The notes below the pieces were generated by a model, which was given only the letters and a program-made list of their open reading frames with translations, made no database searches and was not told the DNA's origin. A stretch of 64,000 bases of DNA from Lentzea alba (GTDB taxonomy: Bacteria > Actinomycetota > Actinomycetes > Mycobacteriales > Pseudonocardiaceae): contig NZ_JAAMPJ010000001.1 in the NCBI RefSeq assembly GCF_011067745.1, positions 1,226,829 to 1,290,828 on the forward strand, written 5' to 3'. A program made the translations under genes and the position numbers. Positions 42,456-54,413 of the stretch are shown one piece after another (positions within the stretch are counted from its first letter, which is position 1; every line of letters begins with the position of its first letter).

Positions 42456-42489
42456 GAACGGCCCCGGAGCTTCGGCTCCGGGGCCGTTC
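42456..42489. terminator. 15-bp hairpin with UUCG tetraloop
   Basis: GAACGGCCCCGGAGC pairs perfectly with GCTCCGGGGCCGTTC around a TTCG loop, a very stable structure 20 bp after the coiled-coil gene stop. Confidence 0.85.
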
Positions 42490-42504
42490 GTCGTGAACAC
42501 GAAA

Positions 42505-42539
42505 GAACCCCCGTCCTGAGGGGCGCAGGACGGGGGTTC
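42505..42539. terminator. 14-bp hairpin, second of a tandem pair
   Basis: GAACCCCCGTCCTG pairs with CAGGACGGGGGTTC around a 7-nt loop. It is 33 bp downstream of the peptide gene stop on the minus strand, so it probably serves that gene, while the UUCG hairpin serves the plus-strand gene. Confidence 0.75.
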
Positions 42540-42571
42540 GTCAGGGGGTGGAGGCTTCGGTGGAGCATGGT

Positions 42572-42778
42572 TCACCAGTGGGTGTCCTCGACGCAGATCT
42601 GGAGCTCGGCGTTCCAGTGGGTGTCGGCGGGGCAGTCGGTCGGGCCCTGGGTGGTGACGGGGACGGACTTCCAGTGGGTGTCGGCGGAGGCAGTTCCGCT
42701 CGCGATTCCGAGGATGGCGAGCGTCGCGATGATGAGCGAAACCAGCGTCGAGGCGGCGGACTTGCGGCTGGTGAACAT
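42572..42778 (-). CDS. Small secreted peptide with three DTHW repeats
   Basis: 68 aa; ATG at 42778 with strong GGAGG 6 nt upstream. Signal peptide MFTSRKSAASTLVSLIIATL onward, cleaved after SASA. The mature peptide is about 36 residues, starting DTHW (1-4) and ending DTHW (33-36), with a third DTHW (20-23) inside a loop closed by two cysteines (C17 and C30). The segment CPADTHWNAELQIC resembles the Cys-Pro-x-Gly-x-x-W-N core of short chitin-binding type 2 modules, though truncated. No family recognised. Function unknown; structural, signalling or carbohydrate-binding roles are all possible. Confidence 0.7.
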   Translation of the reverse strand: MFTSRKSAASTLVSLIIATLAILGIASGTASADTHWKSVPVTTQGPTDCPADTHWNAELQICVEDTHW

Positions 42779-43013
42779 TTCTACCTCCGGTTTTGTCGGG
42801 GGCGTTCCCCCTGGCTGACACCAGTTCAGCCACCGGTTCCATCGGTCCTCGTTCCGTGCTCTGTCGGTGTGTTCAGAGCCGTTCGATAGCGACTTGATAG
42901 CGGGAACGACGGGCCGTTGAACCCACTGTCGGCGGCGGACGTGACCATGAAGAGAGCGCTCACACGGCCATCGATAGGCTCGCCGGGATCTGGGTCTCCA
43001 GAAGGGATAGTCC

Positions 43014-44447
43014 GTGCAGCAACAGCGACTCATCGCCAACCGCTACGCACTGCTCGCCGAGCTCGGCCGCGGTGCGATGGGTGTCGTGTGGCGCGCCCAG
43101 GACCAGCTGCTCGGGCGCGCGGTCGCGCTCAAGGAGCTGCACCCGCCGCAGGGCATGGCGGCGGAGGAACGCACCGTGCTGGAGGAGCGCATGCTCCGCG
43201 AGGCACGGACCGCCGGCCGGCTGAACCACCCGGCCGTGGTGACGGTCTACGACGTCGTCCGCGAGAACGGGCGCACCTACCTCGCGATGGAGCTGGTCGA
43301 CGCCTCCGACCTCGCCACCGTCGTCGAACGGCACGGGCCGCGCGACTCGGTGTGGATGGCGGGTGTCGCGTTGCAGGTGCTGGGAGCACTGGAGGCCGCG
43401 CACACGGCAGGCATCGTGCACCGGGACGTCAAGCCCAGCAACATCATGGTGCGGCCGGACGGTGCCGTGAAGCTCACCGACTTCGGCATCGCGCAGGCGA
43501 TGGACGACCCCCGGCTCACCACCAACGGCGGCATCGTCGGCTCGCCCGCGTACCTGTCGCCCGACCGGCTCCAGGGCTGGGAGGCCTCGCCCGCCTCGGA
43601 CCTGTGGGCGCTCGGCGTCACGATCGCCCACGCGGTCGAGGGGATCAGCCCGTTCGAACGCACGTCCACCGCGTCGACGTTGCACGCGGTCATGAACGAG
43701 GCGCCGGTGCTGCGGCGGGCCTCGCCACAGCTGGCCGAGGTGATCCGCGGGCTGCTGACGGTCGACCCGGCAAGGCGGATGACCGCGGCCCAGGCGCGGG
43801 GGATGCTGGTCGCGATCGTCCAGGGCACCGCGCCGGTTCCGGTGCAGCGCAAGAAGAACACGGCCGTCAAGGTCGCCGCCGTCGCACTGGGCGCCGTCGT
43901 GCTCGCGGGTTCCGCGTTCGCCGGCTATCTCGCTTTCCGGCCGAAGGACACCCCGGCGCCCACCAACAGCACTCCGGAGAACTCCACCGAGTGGACTGAG
44001 GCCGCGTCGCTGCCGGTCGGTGCGCCGCTGCCCTCCCGGCGGATCGCCACGTTCGGCCGCGGCGGCGACGTGCCAAAGTGGAACCTCACCGGTACGGAGT
44101 GCGCGAAGGACTTCCTCACCCAGGGCTCACCGGTGCCGGGGAGCGTGCCGTGCGACAAACCGCACGGCATCCAGCTCTTCTCGGCCGCGACCCCGCTGTG
44201 GGACAAGCCGAAGGACACCGCCTACCCCGGCGTCGAGTGGCTCGCCGACTTCACGAAGAAGTACTGCACCGAGCAGTTCCAGACCACCGCCTCGCGGTCC
44301 AAGGACGCGCTGGGCTTCACCGGGCTGGTGCCGACGGAGCAGGAGTGGAAGGCGTACAACGACCCCACCACTCCTGGCCGTCAGGAAGTGCTGTGCGTGG
44401 TGTGGAAGCAGGACCGCGCACCGCTGGCCGGCACGCTGGTCGGCTAA
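43014..44447 (+). CDS. Transmembrane Ser/Thr protein kinase with septum-formation-like ectodomain
   Basis: 477 aa, GTG start. Kinase domain: GRGAMGVVW, K40, HRD with D138 (VHRDVKPSN), DFG at 156-158, GSPAYLSPDRL in place of APE. One transmembrane helix near 284-308, then an extracellular domain of about 165 residues with paired cysteines (TECAKDFL, VPCDKPHG, KYCTEQF, VLCVVWK) resembling the septum-formation/DUF4190-associated domain. It is divergent from the DTHW peptide gene, which could encode a ligand. The stop overlaps the convergent deoA stop by 4 nt. Confidence 0.92.
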   Translation: MQQQRLIANRYALLAELGRGAMGVVWRAQDQLLGRAVALKELHPPQGMAAEERTVLEERMLREARTAGRLNHPAVVTVYDVVRENGRTYLAMELVDASDLATVVERHGPRDSVWMAGVALQVLGALEAAHTAGIVHRDVKPSNIMVRPDGAVKLTDFGIAQAMDDPRLTTNGGIVGSPAYLSPDRLQGWEASPASDLWALGVTIAHAVEGISPFERTSTASTLHAVMNEAPVLRRASPQLAEVIRGLLTVDPARRMTAAQARGMLVAIVQGTAPVPVQRKKNTAVKVAAVALGAVVLAGSAFAGYLAFRPKDTPAPTNSTPENSTEWTEAASLPVGAPLPSRRIATFGRGGDVPKWNLTGTECAKDFLTQGSPVPGSVPCDKPHGIQLFSAATPLWDKPKDTAYPGVEWLADFTKKYCTEQFQTTASRSKDALGFTGLVPTEQEWKAYNDPTTPGRQEVLCVVWKQDRAPLAGTLVG

Positions 44448-45715
44448 CCGCGGATGGTGTCGATCACCAGCGGACCGGTGGAAACCTCGCCACCGATGGT
44501 GAACGAACCCTCCAGTGTGGACAGTGCGGCGGGGACGGCGTCCGGCGTGTCGGTGTACAGCTCCAGCAGGGGCTGACCCGCCACGACCTCGTCGCCCGGC
44601 TTGGCGAGGCACAGCACACCCGCGCCCGCCTGCACCGGGTCCTCCTTGCGCGCCCGCCCCGCACCGAGGCGCCACGCGGCCACACCGACCGCGTAAGCGT
44701 CCAAAGAGGACAAGACACCTGAGGTCGGTGCCTCGACGACGTGGCGATGTGAGCCGACCGGCAACGGAGCCTCGGGGTCGCCGCCCTGGGCCCGGATCAT
44801 CCGCGCCCACACCTCGTACGCCTCACCAGAAGCCAGAACAGCGGCCGGATCAGCCGAAATCCCGGCCAGGGACAGCATTTCCGCGGCCAGCGCCACGGTC
44901 AGCTCGACGACGTCGGCAGGTCCGCCGCCGCGCAGCACGTCCACCGACTCGGCGACCTCGACCGCGTTGCCGACGGCGCGCCCGAGCGGCACCGACATGT
45001 CGGTCAGCAGCGCCGAGATCTTGACGCCGTGCTCGACACCGATCGCCACCAGCGCTTCGGCCAGCGCACGAGCGGAAGCGAGGTCCTTCATGAACGCGCC
45101 GGAGCCGACCTTCACGTCCAGCACCAGCGACTCGGCTCCTTCCGCGATCTTCTTCGACATGATCGAAGAAGCGATCAGCGGAATCGCCTCGACGGTTCCG
45201 GTGACGTCCCGCAACGCGTAGAGCTTCCGGTCAGCCGGAGCAAGTCCTTCGGTGGCAGCACAAACCACGGCACCGACATCGGAGAGCTGCGCCATGATCT
45301 CCGACGTGGAGAGTGCCGCCCGCCATCCGGGAATCGACTCCAGCTTGTCCAACGTCCCGCCGGTGTGGCCCAGTCCGCGTCCCGACAGCTGCGGAACGGC
45401 GGCACCGCAGGCAGCGACCAGGGGCGCCAGCGGCAGCGTGATCTTGTCGCCGACGCCACCGGTCGAGTGCTTGTCCACGGTCGGGCGATCCACGTGCAAC
45501 GACAACCGCTCGCCCGACGAGATCATCGCCTGGGTCCAGCGCGCGGTCTCCGCGGCGGTCATGCCGTTGAAGAAGATCGCCATCGCCAGCGCGGACATCT
45601 GCTCGTCCGCGACGGCACCGCGCGTGTAGGCGTCGATCACCCAGTCGATCTGCGCGTCCGAAAGAACAGCGCCATCACGCTTGGCGCGAATGACGTCCAC
45701 AGCCGAGAAACTCAT
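44444..45715 (-). CDS. deoA: Thymidine phosphorylase
   Basis: 423 aa from the ATG at 45715. Glycosyltransferase family 3 N-terminal helices (VDVIRAKRDGAVLSDAQIDW), the phosphate-binding KHSTGGVGDKITLPLAPLVA, the family signature SGRGLGHTGGTLDKLES, and the C-terminal PYNP domain (AGAGVLCLAKPGDEVVAGQP). It phosphorolyses thymidine and deoxyuridine to base plus deoxyribose-1-phosphate. Coupled to cdd by ATGA in a nucleoside-use operon with the BMP transporter. Confidence 0.95.
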   Translation of the reverse strand: MSFSAVDVIRAKRDGAVLSDAQIDWVIDAYTRGAVADEQMSALAMAIFFNGMTAAETARWTQAMISSGERLSLHVDRPTVDKHSTGGVGDKITLPLAPLVAACGAAVPQLSGRGLGHTGGTLDKLESIPGWRAALSTSEIMAQLSDVGAVVCAATEGLAPADRKLYALRDVTGTVEAIPLIASSIMSKKIAEGAESLVLDVKVGSGAFMKDLASARALAEALVAIGVEHGVKISALLTDMSVPLGRAVGNAVEVAESVDVLRGGGPADVVELTVALAAEMLSLAGISADPAAVLASGEAYEVWARMIRAQGGDPEAPLPVGSHRHVVEAPTSGVLSSLDAYAVGVAAWRLGAGRARKEDPVQAGAGVLCLAKPGDEVVAGQPLLELYTDTPDAVPAALSTLEGSFTIGGEVSTGPLVIDTIRG

Positions 45716-46101
45716 GGCAGATCCTCCGGTCCGAACGCGTCGAGCAGCACCTCGGTCATCGGCAACGGCCCACGCGCGGTGTCGACCAGGCATTCCCGCC
45801 CGCCGAACTCGTAGATCACCTGACGGCACCGCCCGCACGGCATCAGCAGCTCACCGGAGCCACTGCGGCAGGCGACCGCGACCAGGCGGCCGCCACCGGT
45901 CAGCCGCAGTTGGCCGACCAACGTGCACTCAGCGCACAGTCCGAGGCCATAAGAAGCGTTCTCGACGTTGCACCCGGTCACGATGCGGCCGTCGTCGCAC
46001 AACGCCGCCGCACCGACCTGCAGCCCGGAGTACGGGCAGTGGGCGAACGACGCCGCTTCCACTGCCCGTGCCCTCAGCAGGTCCCAGTCGATCTCAGCCA
46101 C
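45712..46101 (-). CDS. cdd: Cytidine deaminase
   Basis: 129 aa from the GTG at 46101 (a GTG at 46116 is also in frame). Zinc site: CAEC (LGLCAECTLV, catalytic Cys-Ala-Glu) and PCGRC; FAHCPYSGLQVGAA and NVENASYG complete the tetrameric CDA fold. It converts cytidine and deoxycytidine to uridine forms, feeding deoA and upp. Overlaps the permease stop by 8 nt and deoA by 4 nt, so it is part of the same operon. Confidence 0.95.
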   Translation of the reverse strand: MAEIDWDLLRARAVEAASFAHCPYSGLQVGAAALCDDGRIVTGCNVENASYGLGLCAECTLVGQLRLTGGGRLVAVACRSGSGELLMPCGRCRQVIYEFGGRECLVDTARGPLPMTEVLLDAFGPEDLP

Positions 46102-47347
46102 GGCGGTAGACCACACCGTCGGCGGCCGGCATCCGCAACCGCTGCGACGCCACGGCCAGCACGGCCAGCGTCACCATGTGCGGCGCGTACGACACGAACT
46201 CGCCGGGGATCTCGTCGAGGCTGATGTACAGCAGGTACAGCAGCACGGCCACGACGATCGCCGCCGCCGCGGAGAACCACTTCCGCTTGATCAGCTGGTA
46301 CACCACGATCACGCCGAGCAGGATCACCACGCCGTAGACCAGCGCCAGCACCGTGTCGCCGCCGGAACGCAGCTGCAGGCCGTCGGCGTAACCGAACAGC
46401 GCCGCGCCGCCCAGCAGGCCACCCGGCCGCCAGTTGCCGAAGATCATCGCGGCCAGGCCGATGAAGCCGCGGCCGCCGGTCTGACCCTCCAGATAGGACA
46501 GCTGACCGGGGTTGAGCACCAGCGCGGCGCCACCCAGGCCGGCGAGACCACCGGAGACGATCACGGCGACGTACTTGTGGAAGTACACCTTCACGCCCAG
46601 CGAGTCCGCGGCGTGCGGGTTCTCGCCGACCGAGCGCAGGCGCAGGCCGAAGCGGGTGCGCCAGAGCAGGTAGTACGAGAGCGGCACGAGCAGGATCGTC
46701 AGCATCGTCAACGGCGAGACGCCCGTAACGAGGCCGCGCACGATGCCCGCGACGTCCGAGATGAACAGTCGCTGCCCGGCTTCGAGCTCACCGAGCCAGT
46801 CCGCGAGGCCACCAGCCGAGTACGTGTCGAACGGCTGGACCGGCGGCGACTGGCGCGGGTTGTGCGACAGCGGGAAGAACACCAGTGTCGACAGGTACTT
46901 CGTCAGACCGGCGCCGAGCAGGTTGATCGCCACACCGGAGACGATGTGGTTGACGCCGAACGTCACCGTCGCGACCGCGTGCAGCAGCCCGCCCAGCGAA
47001 CCGAACACCACTGCCGCGACCAGTGCGGCCCACGGACCCCACTGGTACCCGGCCCACGCCGCGCCCCAGGTGCCCATGATCATCATGCCTTCGAGGCCGA
47101 TGTTGACCACACCCGCGCGTTCCGACCACAGACCGCCGAGACCGGCGAGCAGGATCGGCAGCGCGAGCCGGACCGCGGTCTGGGTCGTGCCGGACGAGGT
47201 GAGCTGCGGGAACCCGGTCTGCATCGAGGTGATCGACAGCAGCACGATCGCGCCGGCGACACCGATCATGCCGACGGCCCAGCCGGGCACCCTGCGCTTG
47301 CGAGGCGCCGCCGGGACGTGGGGCTTCTCCTCCAACGTCGTGATCAC
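46094..47347 (-). CDS. Nucleoside ABC transporter permease 2 (NupQ-like)
   Basis: 417 aa with about 10 transmembrane helices in the BPD_transp_2 family: the signature GVVNIGLEGMMIMGTWGAA, IVSGVAINLLGAGLT, SVGENPHAADSLGVKV and GLAAMIFGNWRPGG are typical of the CUT2-like nucleoside (BMP) permeases. The N-terminus carries an extra basic Pro-rich stretch of about 25 residues. It works with the second permease and the ATPase to import nucleosides. ATGA overlap with the upstream permease. Confidence 0.92.
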   Translation of the reverse strand: MITTLEEKPHVPAAPRKRRVPGWAVGMIGVAGAIVLLSITSMQTGFPQLTSSGTTQTAVRLALPILLAGLGGLWSERAGVVNIGLEGMMIMGTWGAAWAGYQWGPWAALVAAVVFGSLGGLLHAVATVTFGVNHIVSGVAINLLGAGLTKYLSTLVFFPLSHNPRQSPPVQPFDTYSAGGLADWLGELEAGQRLFISDVAGIVRGLVTGVSPLTMLTILLVPLSYYLLWRTRFGLRLRSVGENPHAADSLGVKVYFHKYVAVIVSGGLAGLGGAALVLNPGQLSYLEGQTGGRGFIGLAAMIFGNWRPGGLLGGAALFGYADGLQLRSGGDTVLALVYGVVILLGVIVVYQLIKRKWFSAAAAIVVAVLLYLLYISLDEIPGEFVSYAPHMVTLAVLAVASQRLRMPAADGVVYRRG

Positions 47348-48416
47348 GCGGCACCTCCGACAGTTCCGAGCTCGCGGCCGACGCGGCGCTGTTCGGAGGC
47401 GAGCTCGAACCGGCGCACCACCTCGTACGCGACGACGACCGACAGGACGATCGAGCCCTGCATGATGGTGACGATCTCCCTTGGCACACCGACGTTGTCG
47501 AGCGCGAGACCCGACTTGTCGAGGAACGCCCAGAGCAGCGCGCCGAACGCGATGCCACCGGGGTGGTTGCGGCCGAGCAGCGCGATCGCGATGCCGGAGA
47601 ACCCGATGCCCGCGGTGAAGTTCAGGCTGAACGTGTGGTCGCGGCCGAGCATCTCCGGCAGGCCGATCAGGCCCGCGATGGCGCCGGAGAGCAGCATCGA
47701 CACCAGCACCATCTTCTTGGCGTTGACGCCGCCGGCCGACGCGGCCGTGGCGGACTCGCCGGACGCGCGCAGCTCGAAGCCGAACCTGGTGCGGTTCATC
47801 ATGATCCAGTAGCCGACGCCCAGCGCGATGGCCACGAAGAGGAAGCCGAACATCGTGCCGCCGCCGCCGAACGAGATACCGGGCATCCAGCCGCTCTCCG
47901 GGATCTCCGCGGTGCGGATGTTGTTGCCCCGCAGCTCACCGAAGACGTCCCGGCGGATCAGGTAGGCGGACAGACCGATCGCCAGGCCGTTCATCATGAT
48001 CGTCGAGATGACCTCGTTGACGCCCCGGGTCACCTTGAGGATCGCGGGGATCGCGGCCCAGGCGGCGCCGGCGAGCGCACCCGCGATGATGATCACCAGG
48101 GTGTGGATGCCCGGCGGCAGCGCGATCGAGCCACCGACGACCGCGGCGACGACCGCCGCGACGCGGTACTGGCCCTCGACACCGATGTTGAACAGGTTCA
48201 TCTGGAACCCGATCGCCACCGCGAGCGCCGCGATGTAGTAGATGCCCGTCGAGTTGATGATGTCGACGGTGGTCGTGCCTTTGCCGACCTGCGAGATCAT
48301 CGCGCCGAACGCGCTGAGCGGGTTCGCGCCCGAGATGATCAGCGCCACCCCGCACAGCAGCATCGAGAAGACGATCGCCAACGCGGGCGGCAGGAGTTTG
48401 CCGCGCAGGTGTCCCA

Positions 48417-48417
<1 letters not shown>
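47344..48417 (-). CDS. Nucleoside ABC transporter permease 1 (NupP-like)
   Basis: 357 aa, about nine transmembrane helices. FNIGVEGQYRVAAVVAAVVG, VNEVISTIMMNGLAI, ELRASGESATAASAGGV and FTAGIGFSGIAIALLGRNHP are family signatures. Forms a heterodimeric channel with the second permease. Overlaps the ATPase stop by 1 nt (TGATG). Confidence 0.92.
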
Positions 48418-49997
<1,580 letters not shown>

Positions 49998-50020
49998 CGT
50001 CGAGTGCTCCTCCTACCACG

Positions 50021-50061
50021 CACCGGGCCCTGTGAGGGGCAAATCCTCACAGGGCCCGGTG
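50021..50061 (-). terminator. 17-bp hairpin between bmp lipoprotein and transporter ATPase
   Basis: Arms 50021-50037 and 50045-50061 pair perfectly over 17 bp with a 7-nt loop. It lies inside the operon, 18 bp after the lipoprotein stop. A partial terminator or 3'-end stabiliser here would make lipoprotein more abundant than the other subunits. Confidence 0.75.
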
Positions 50062-50078
50062 GTGTGGTGGCTTTCGGA

Positions 50079-51221
50079 CTACGGCTTGTCCTTGACCTTG
50101 ATCTTGCCCTCGATGATCTGGGCCTTGTAGCCCTCGAGGATGCCCTGCAGCTTCGCGTCGATCTTGCCACCCGAGGTGGCGTACCCGACACCGTTGACCT
50201 TCAGGTCGAAGACCTTCGGCAGCGACGCGAGGTCGTTCTTCGCGACGGCCTTGACGAAGTCGTACACCGCGACGTCGACGCGCTTGAGCATCGAGGAGAC
50301 GATGACGTCCTTGGTGTCCGCCACGGTCGCCTGGTTGTACTGGTCGGAGTCGACACCGATCGCGAGCACGCCGGCCTGCTTGGCGGCCGAGAAGATGCCC
50401 TTACCGGAGGCACCCGCGGCCTGGTAGATCACGTCGGCACCCTTGTCGATCTGGCCCTTCGCGGCTTCCTGGCCCTTCGGGGCGTCCTGGAAACCGGTGA
50501 AGTCACCAGCCGGGGTGATGTACTTCTTCTCGACCTGGATCTTCGGCGCGGCGGCCTGGGCACCCTGGAAGTAGCCGGCCTCGAACTTCTGGATCAGCGG
50601 GATCTCGACGCCGCCGACGAAGCCCACGTGGCACTTCTTGCTCTGGTACGCGGCGATGACGCCGGCCAGGAAGGAGCCCTCCTGCTCGGCGAACAGCAGC
50701 GGCGTGACGTTGGTCGCGCCCTCGACGGCCGAGTCGACCAGGCCGAACTTGACGGCCGGGAACTCCGCGGCGACGAGCTTCATCGACTCGGCGTAGGCGA
50801 AGCCGACACCGATGATCGGGTTGAAGCCCTCGGACGCGAGCTGACGCAGACGGGTCTGCTTGGCGGACTCGTCCTCGTTCGGGGCGGCGGAGAGCTCGCG
50901 CGTGTTCTCCTTCTTCACGCCCATGTCCGCGATGGCCTTGTCGAGACCGGCGGCGGCGGAGTCGTTGAACGACGCGTCGCCACGGCCACCGATGTCGTAG
51001 GCAAGACCGATCTTCAGCGCACTCGCGTCCACCTTGTCACCCGCGGCGGCGCTGGTGTTCGAGGTGGCGGGCGCAGAAGGAGCCTCGGCGAACTCGCAAG
51101 CGGCACCAGTGCCGGTGTTCGAGTTGGTTCCGCCACCCGAGTCCTTCGCGCAGGCGGCCATAGTCATCACGCTGGTCAACGCGATCGCGGCGACCGCGAC
51201 ACCACGCATACGACGACGCAC
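50079..51221 (-). CDS. BMP-family nucleoside-binding lipoprotein
   Basis: 380 aa from the GTG at 51221, 7-8 nt after GGGAGGAG. Signal with lipobox TMAAC, modified Cys24; then a Ser/Gly/Thr linker. BMP fold: LKIGLAYDIGGRGDASFNDS, GFNPIIGVGFAYAES, KFGLVDSAVEGATNV, LLFAEQEGSFLAGVIAAYQS and VIYQAAGASGKGIFSAAKQA. It binds extracellular nucleosides for the ABC transporter encoded downstream. A longer in-frame start upstream is less likely because it lacks a ribosome-binding site. Confidence 0.92.
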   Translation of the reverse strand: MRRRMRGVAVAAIALTSVMTMAACAKDSGGGTNSNTGTGAACEFAEAPSAPATSNTSAAAGDKVDASALKIGLAYDIGGRGDASFNDSAAAGLDKAIADMGVKKENTRELSAAPNEDESAKQTRLRQLASEGFNPIIGVGFAYAESMKLVAAEFPAVKFGLVDSAVEGATNVTPLLFAEQEGSFLAGVIAAYQSKKCHVGFVGGVEIPLIQKFEAGYFQGAQAAAPKIQVEKKYITPAGDFTGFQDAPKGQEAAKGQIDKGADVIYQAAGASGKGIFSAAKQAGVLAIGVDSDQYNQATVADTKDVIVSSMLKRVDVAVYDFVKAVAKNDLASLPKVFDLKVNGVGYATSGGKIDAKLQGILEGYKAQIIEGKIKVKDKP

Positions 51222-51802
51222 GGCTCGTCTCCTCCCTGAGGTTCCTCCCCAACGACGTTGTTGGGTCCTAGACGCGGCACCGTACCTCTTAGTAACCAAC
51301 CGCGTTGCCGCCAGCACCTACAAAGACCCCTATCGGTTACGCATTCGACGCTTTGGCCGCACGAGTGGTGATCATTCGTGTTCACCGCGTGGCGAAACGT
51401 GTGCTCCAACCGCTTCCCCACGCTGATCATCGCCCAAATGGCGCAGTTCCGCGCGCCGCGTTGAACCGGTCGCGGCCCTCCTTCGTGTAGAGGGTGGCAA
51501 GTGCCCTTGCCGACGACGGCGGCCCGGACCAAGGCGGAGGTCCAGGCCGCCGTCCTTTTCGGAACGCGGGGGCCCCGCGTTCCCTCCAGGGAAACGCGGG
51601 GCCCCCGCGTTACTTCAAATGTGGCGTGGACCGCATTTCGGGATCGATAAAGACCGCTTGGCCGATCGACAGCGTGTCTCATCGATCACAGAGCGGGTGC
51701 GCCTGCTGGGTCGGTCCCGACGTGCAGGACTACGCTTTTCCGGTCATGGTCGGAATGAACCGTTTCGCCGACCACCACCACTGACGTTGGAGGCCGCGGC
51801 GC
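51222..51802. other. 580-bp divergent intergenic region between bmp and sdh operons
   Basis: It contains the promoters for both operons, a dyad CCCAAC-N6-GTTGGG (51248-51265) 27 bp upstream of the bmp start (candidate operator), a small inverted repeat at 51496-51511 and a large GC-rich hairpin (51563-51612). No protein-coding gene or RNA gene is convincing. Confidence 0.45.
51563..51612. repeat. Large GC-rich inverted repeat related to the CACGCGGGGCCC hairpins
   Basis: Arms of 23-24 bp pair with a 1-nt bulge around a 3-nt loop; each arm is itself nearly palindromic (ACGCGGGG-G-CCCCGCGT). It shares the ACGCGGGGCCC core with the hairpins at 4336 and 39521 but lies upstream of sdhC, not at a gene end. 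Confidence 0.7.
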
Positions 51803-52225
51803 ATGACCAGCGCAGGCGCACCCGAGCGGTCGGGCACCACCCGAGGGGGTGGGACGCTCTACCGCGGTGATCTGGGCATGTGGTCCTGGGTCGCCCACCG
51901 GATCACCGGTGTCCTCACGTTCTTCTTCCTCTTCACCCACGTGCTCGACACCGCACTGGTGCGGGTGTCACCGAACGCGTACGACGCGGTGATCGAGACC
52001 TACAAGAACCCGGTGGTCAACCTCTTCGAGGTCGGCCTGGTCGGCGCGGTGCTCTACCACGCGCTGAACGGCATCCGGGTCATGCTGGTCGACTTCTGGG
52101 AGAAGGGCGCCAAGTACCAGCGGGTCATGCTGTGGACCGTGCTGGCCGTCTGGGTCGTCGTGATGATCCCCGGCTTCTACTTCATGATGGAGCGCACGAT
52201 CTCCGACCTGGTTGGGGGTCACTGA
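51803..52225 (+). CDS. sdhC: Succinate dehydrogenase cytochrome b556 subunit
   Basis: 140 aa. Three transmembrane helices: WVAHRITGVLTFFFLFTHVL, LFEVGLVGAVLYHALNGIRV and VMLWTVLAVWVVVMIPGFYF. H46 and H85 in helices 1 and 2 are candidate haem or quinone-site ligands. The motif HRITGV (Ser/Arg quinone-site region) is conserved. First gene of sdhCDAB. Confidence 0.95.
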   Translation: MTSAGAPERSGTTRGGGTLYRGDLGMWSWVAHRITGVLTFFFLFTHVLDTALVRVSPNAYDAVIETYKNPVVNLFEVGLVGAVLYHALNGIRVMLVDFWEKGAKYQRVMLWTVLAVWVVVMIPGFYFMMERTISDLVGGH

Positions 52226-52228
52226 GCC

Positions 52229-52636
52229 ATGTCTCTCGCACTCGACAAGCCCCGTCAGCCGCGCCGCCCCGCGGCCCGTCGCAGCAACGGCGAGCTCTAC
52301 AGCTGGCTGTTCATGCGCCTGTCCGGCTTGCTGCTCGTGGTCCTGGTCCTGGGCCACCTGTTCATCATGAACATCCTCGACGGCGGCGTCCACAAGATCA
52401 ACTTCGGTTTCGTGGCCGGCCGCTGGGCTTCTCCGTTCTGGCAGTTCTGGGACCTCGCGATGCTGTGGCTCGCGCAGATCCACGGCGGCAACGGCCTGCG
52501 GACTGTCATCAACGACTACGCCCGCAAGGACTCCACCCGGTTCTGGTTGAAGATGCTGCTCTACGTGTCGATGGTGCTGATCATCTCGCTCGGCACGTTC
52601 GTGATCTTCACCTTCGACCCGAACATCTCGAACTGA
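52229..52636 (+). CDS. sdhD: Succinate dehydrogenase membrane anchor subunit
   Basis: 135 aa. Three transmembrane helices: LFMRLSGLLLVVLVLGHLFI (haem-ligand-type His), FWQFWDLAMLWLAQIHGGNG and KMLLYVSMVLIISLGTFVIF. Starts 3 bp after sdhC stop. Anchors the complex and forms the quinone site with sdhC. Confidence 0.94.
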   Translation: MSLALDKPRQPRRPAARRSNGELYSWLFMRLSGLLLVVLVLGHLFIMNILDGGVHKINFGFVAGRWASPFWQFWDLAMLWLAQIHGGNGLRTVINDYARKDSTRFWLKMLLYVSMVLIISLGTFVIFTFDPNISN

Positions 52637-52658
52637 CCCGCGCGGGGAGCCCACCACA

Positions 52659-54412
<1,754 letters not shown>

Positions 54413-54413
<1 letters not shown>

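Noticed and set aside
42572..42778. Homology of the DTHW peptide to the M. tuberculosis Mtp pilin (Rv3312A), suggested by neighbourhood near add
   Set aside because: Sequence is not similar and the relative position differs.
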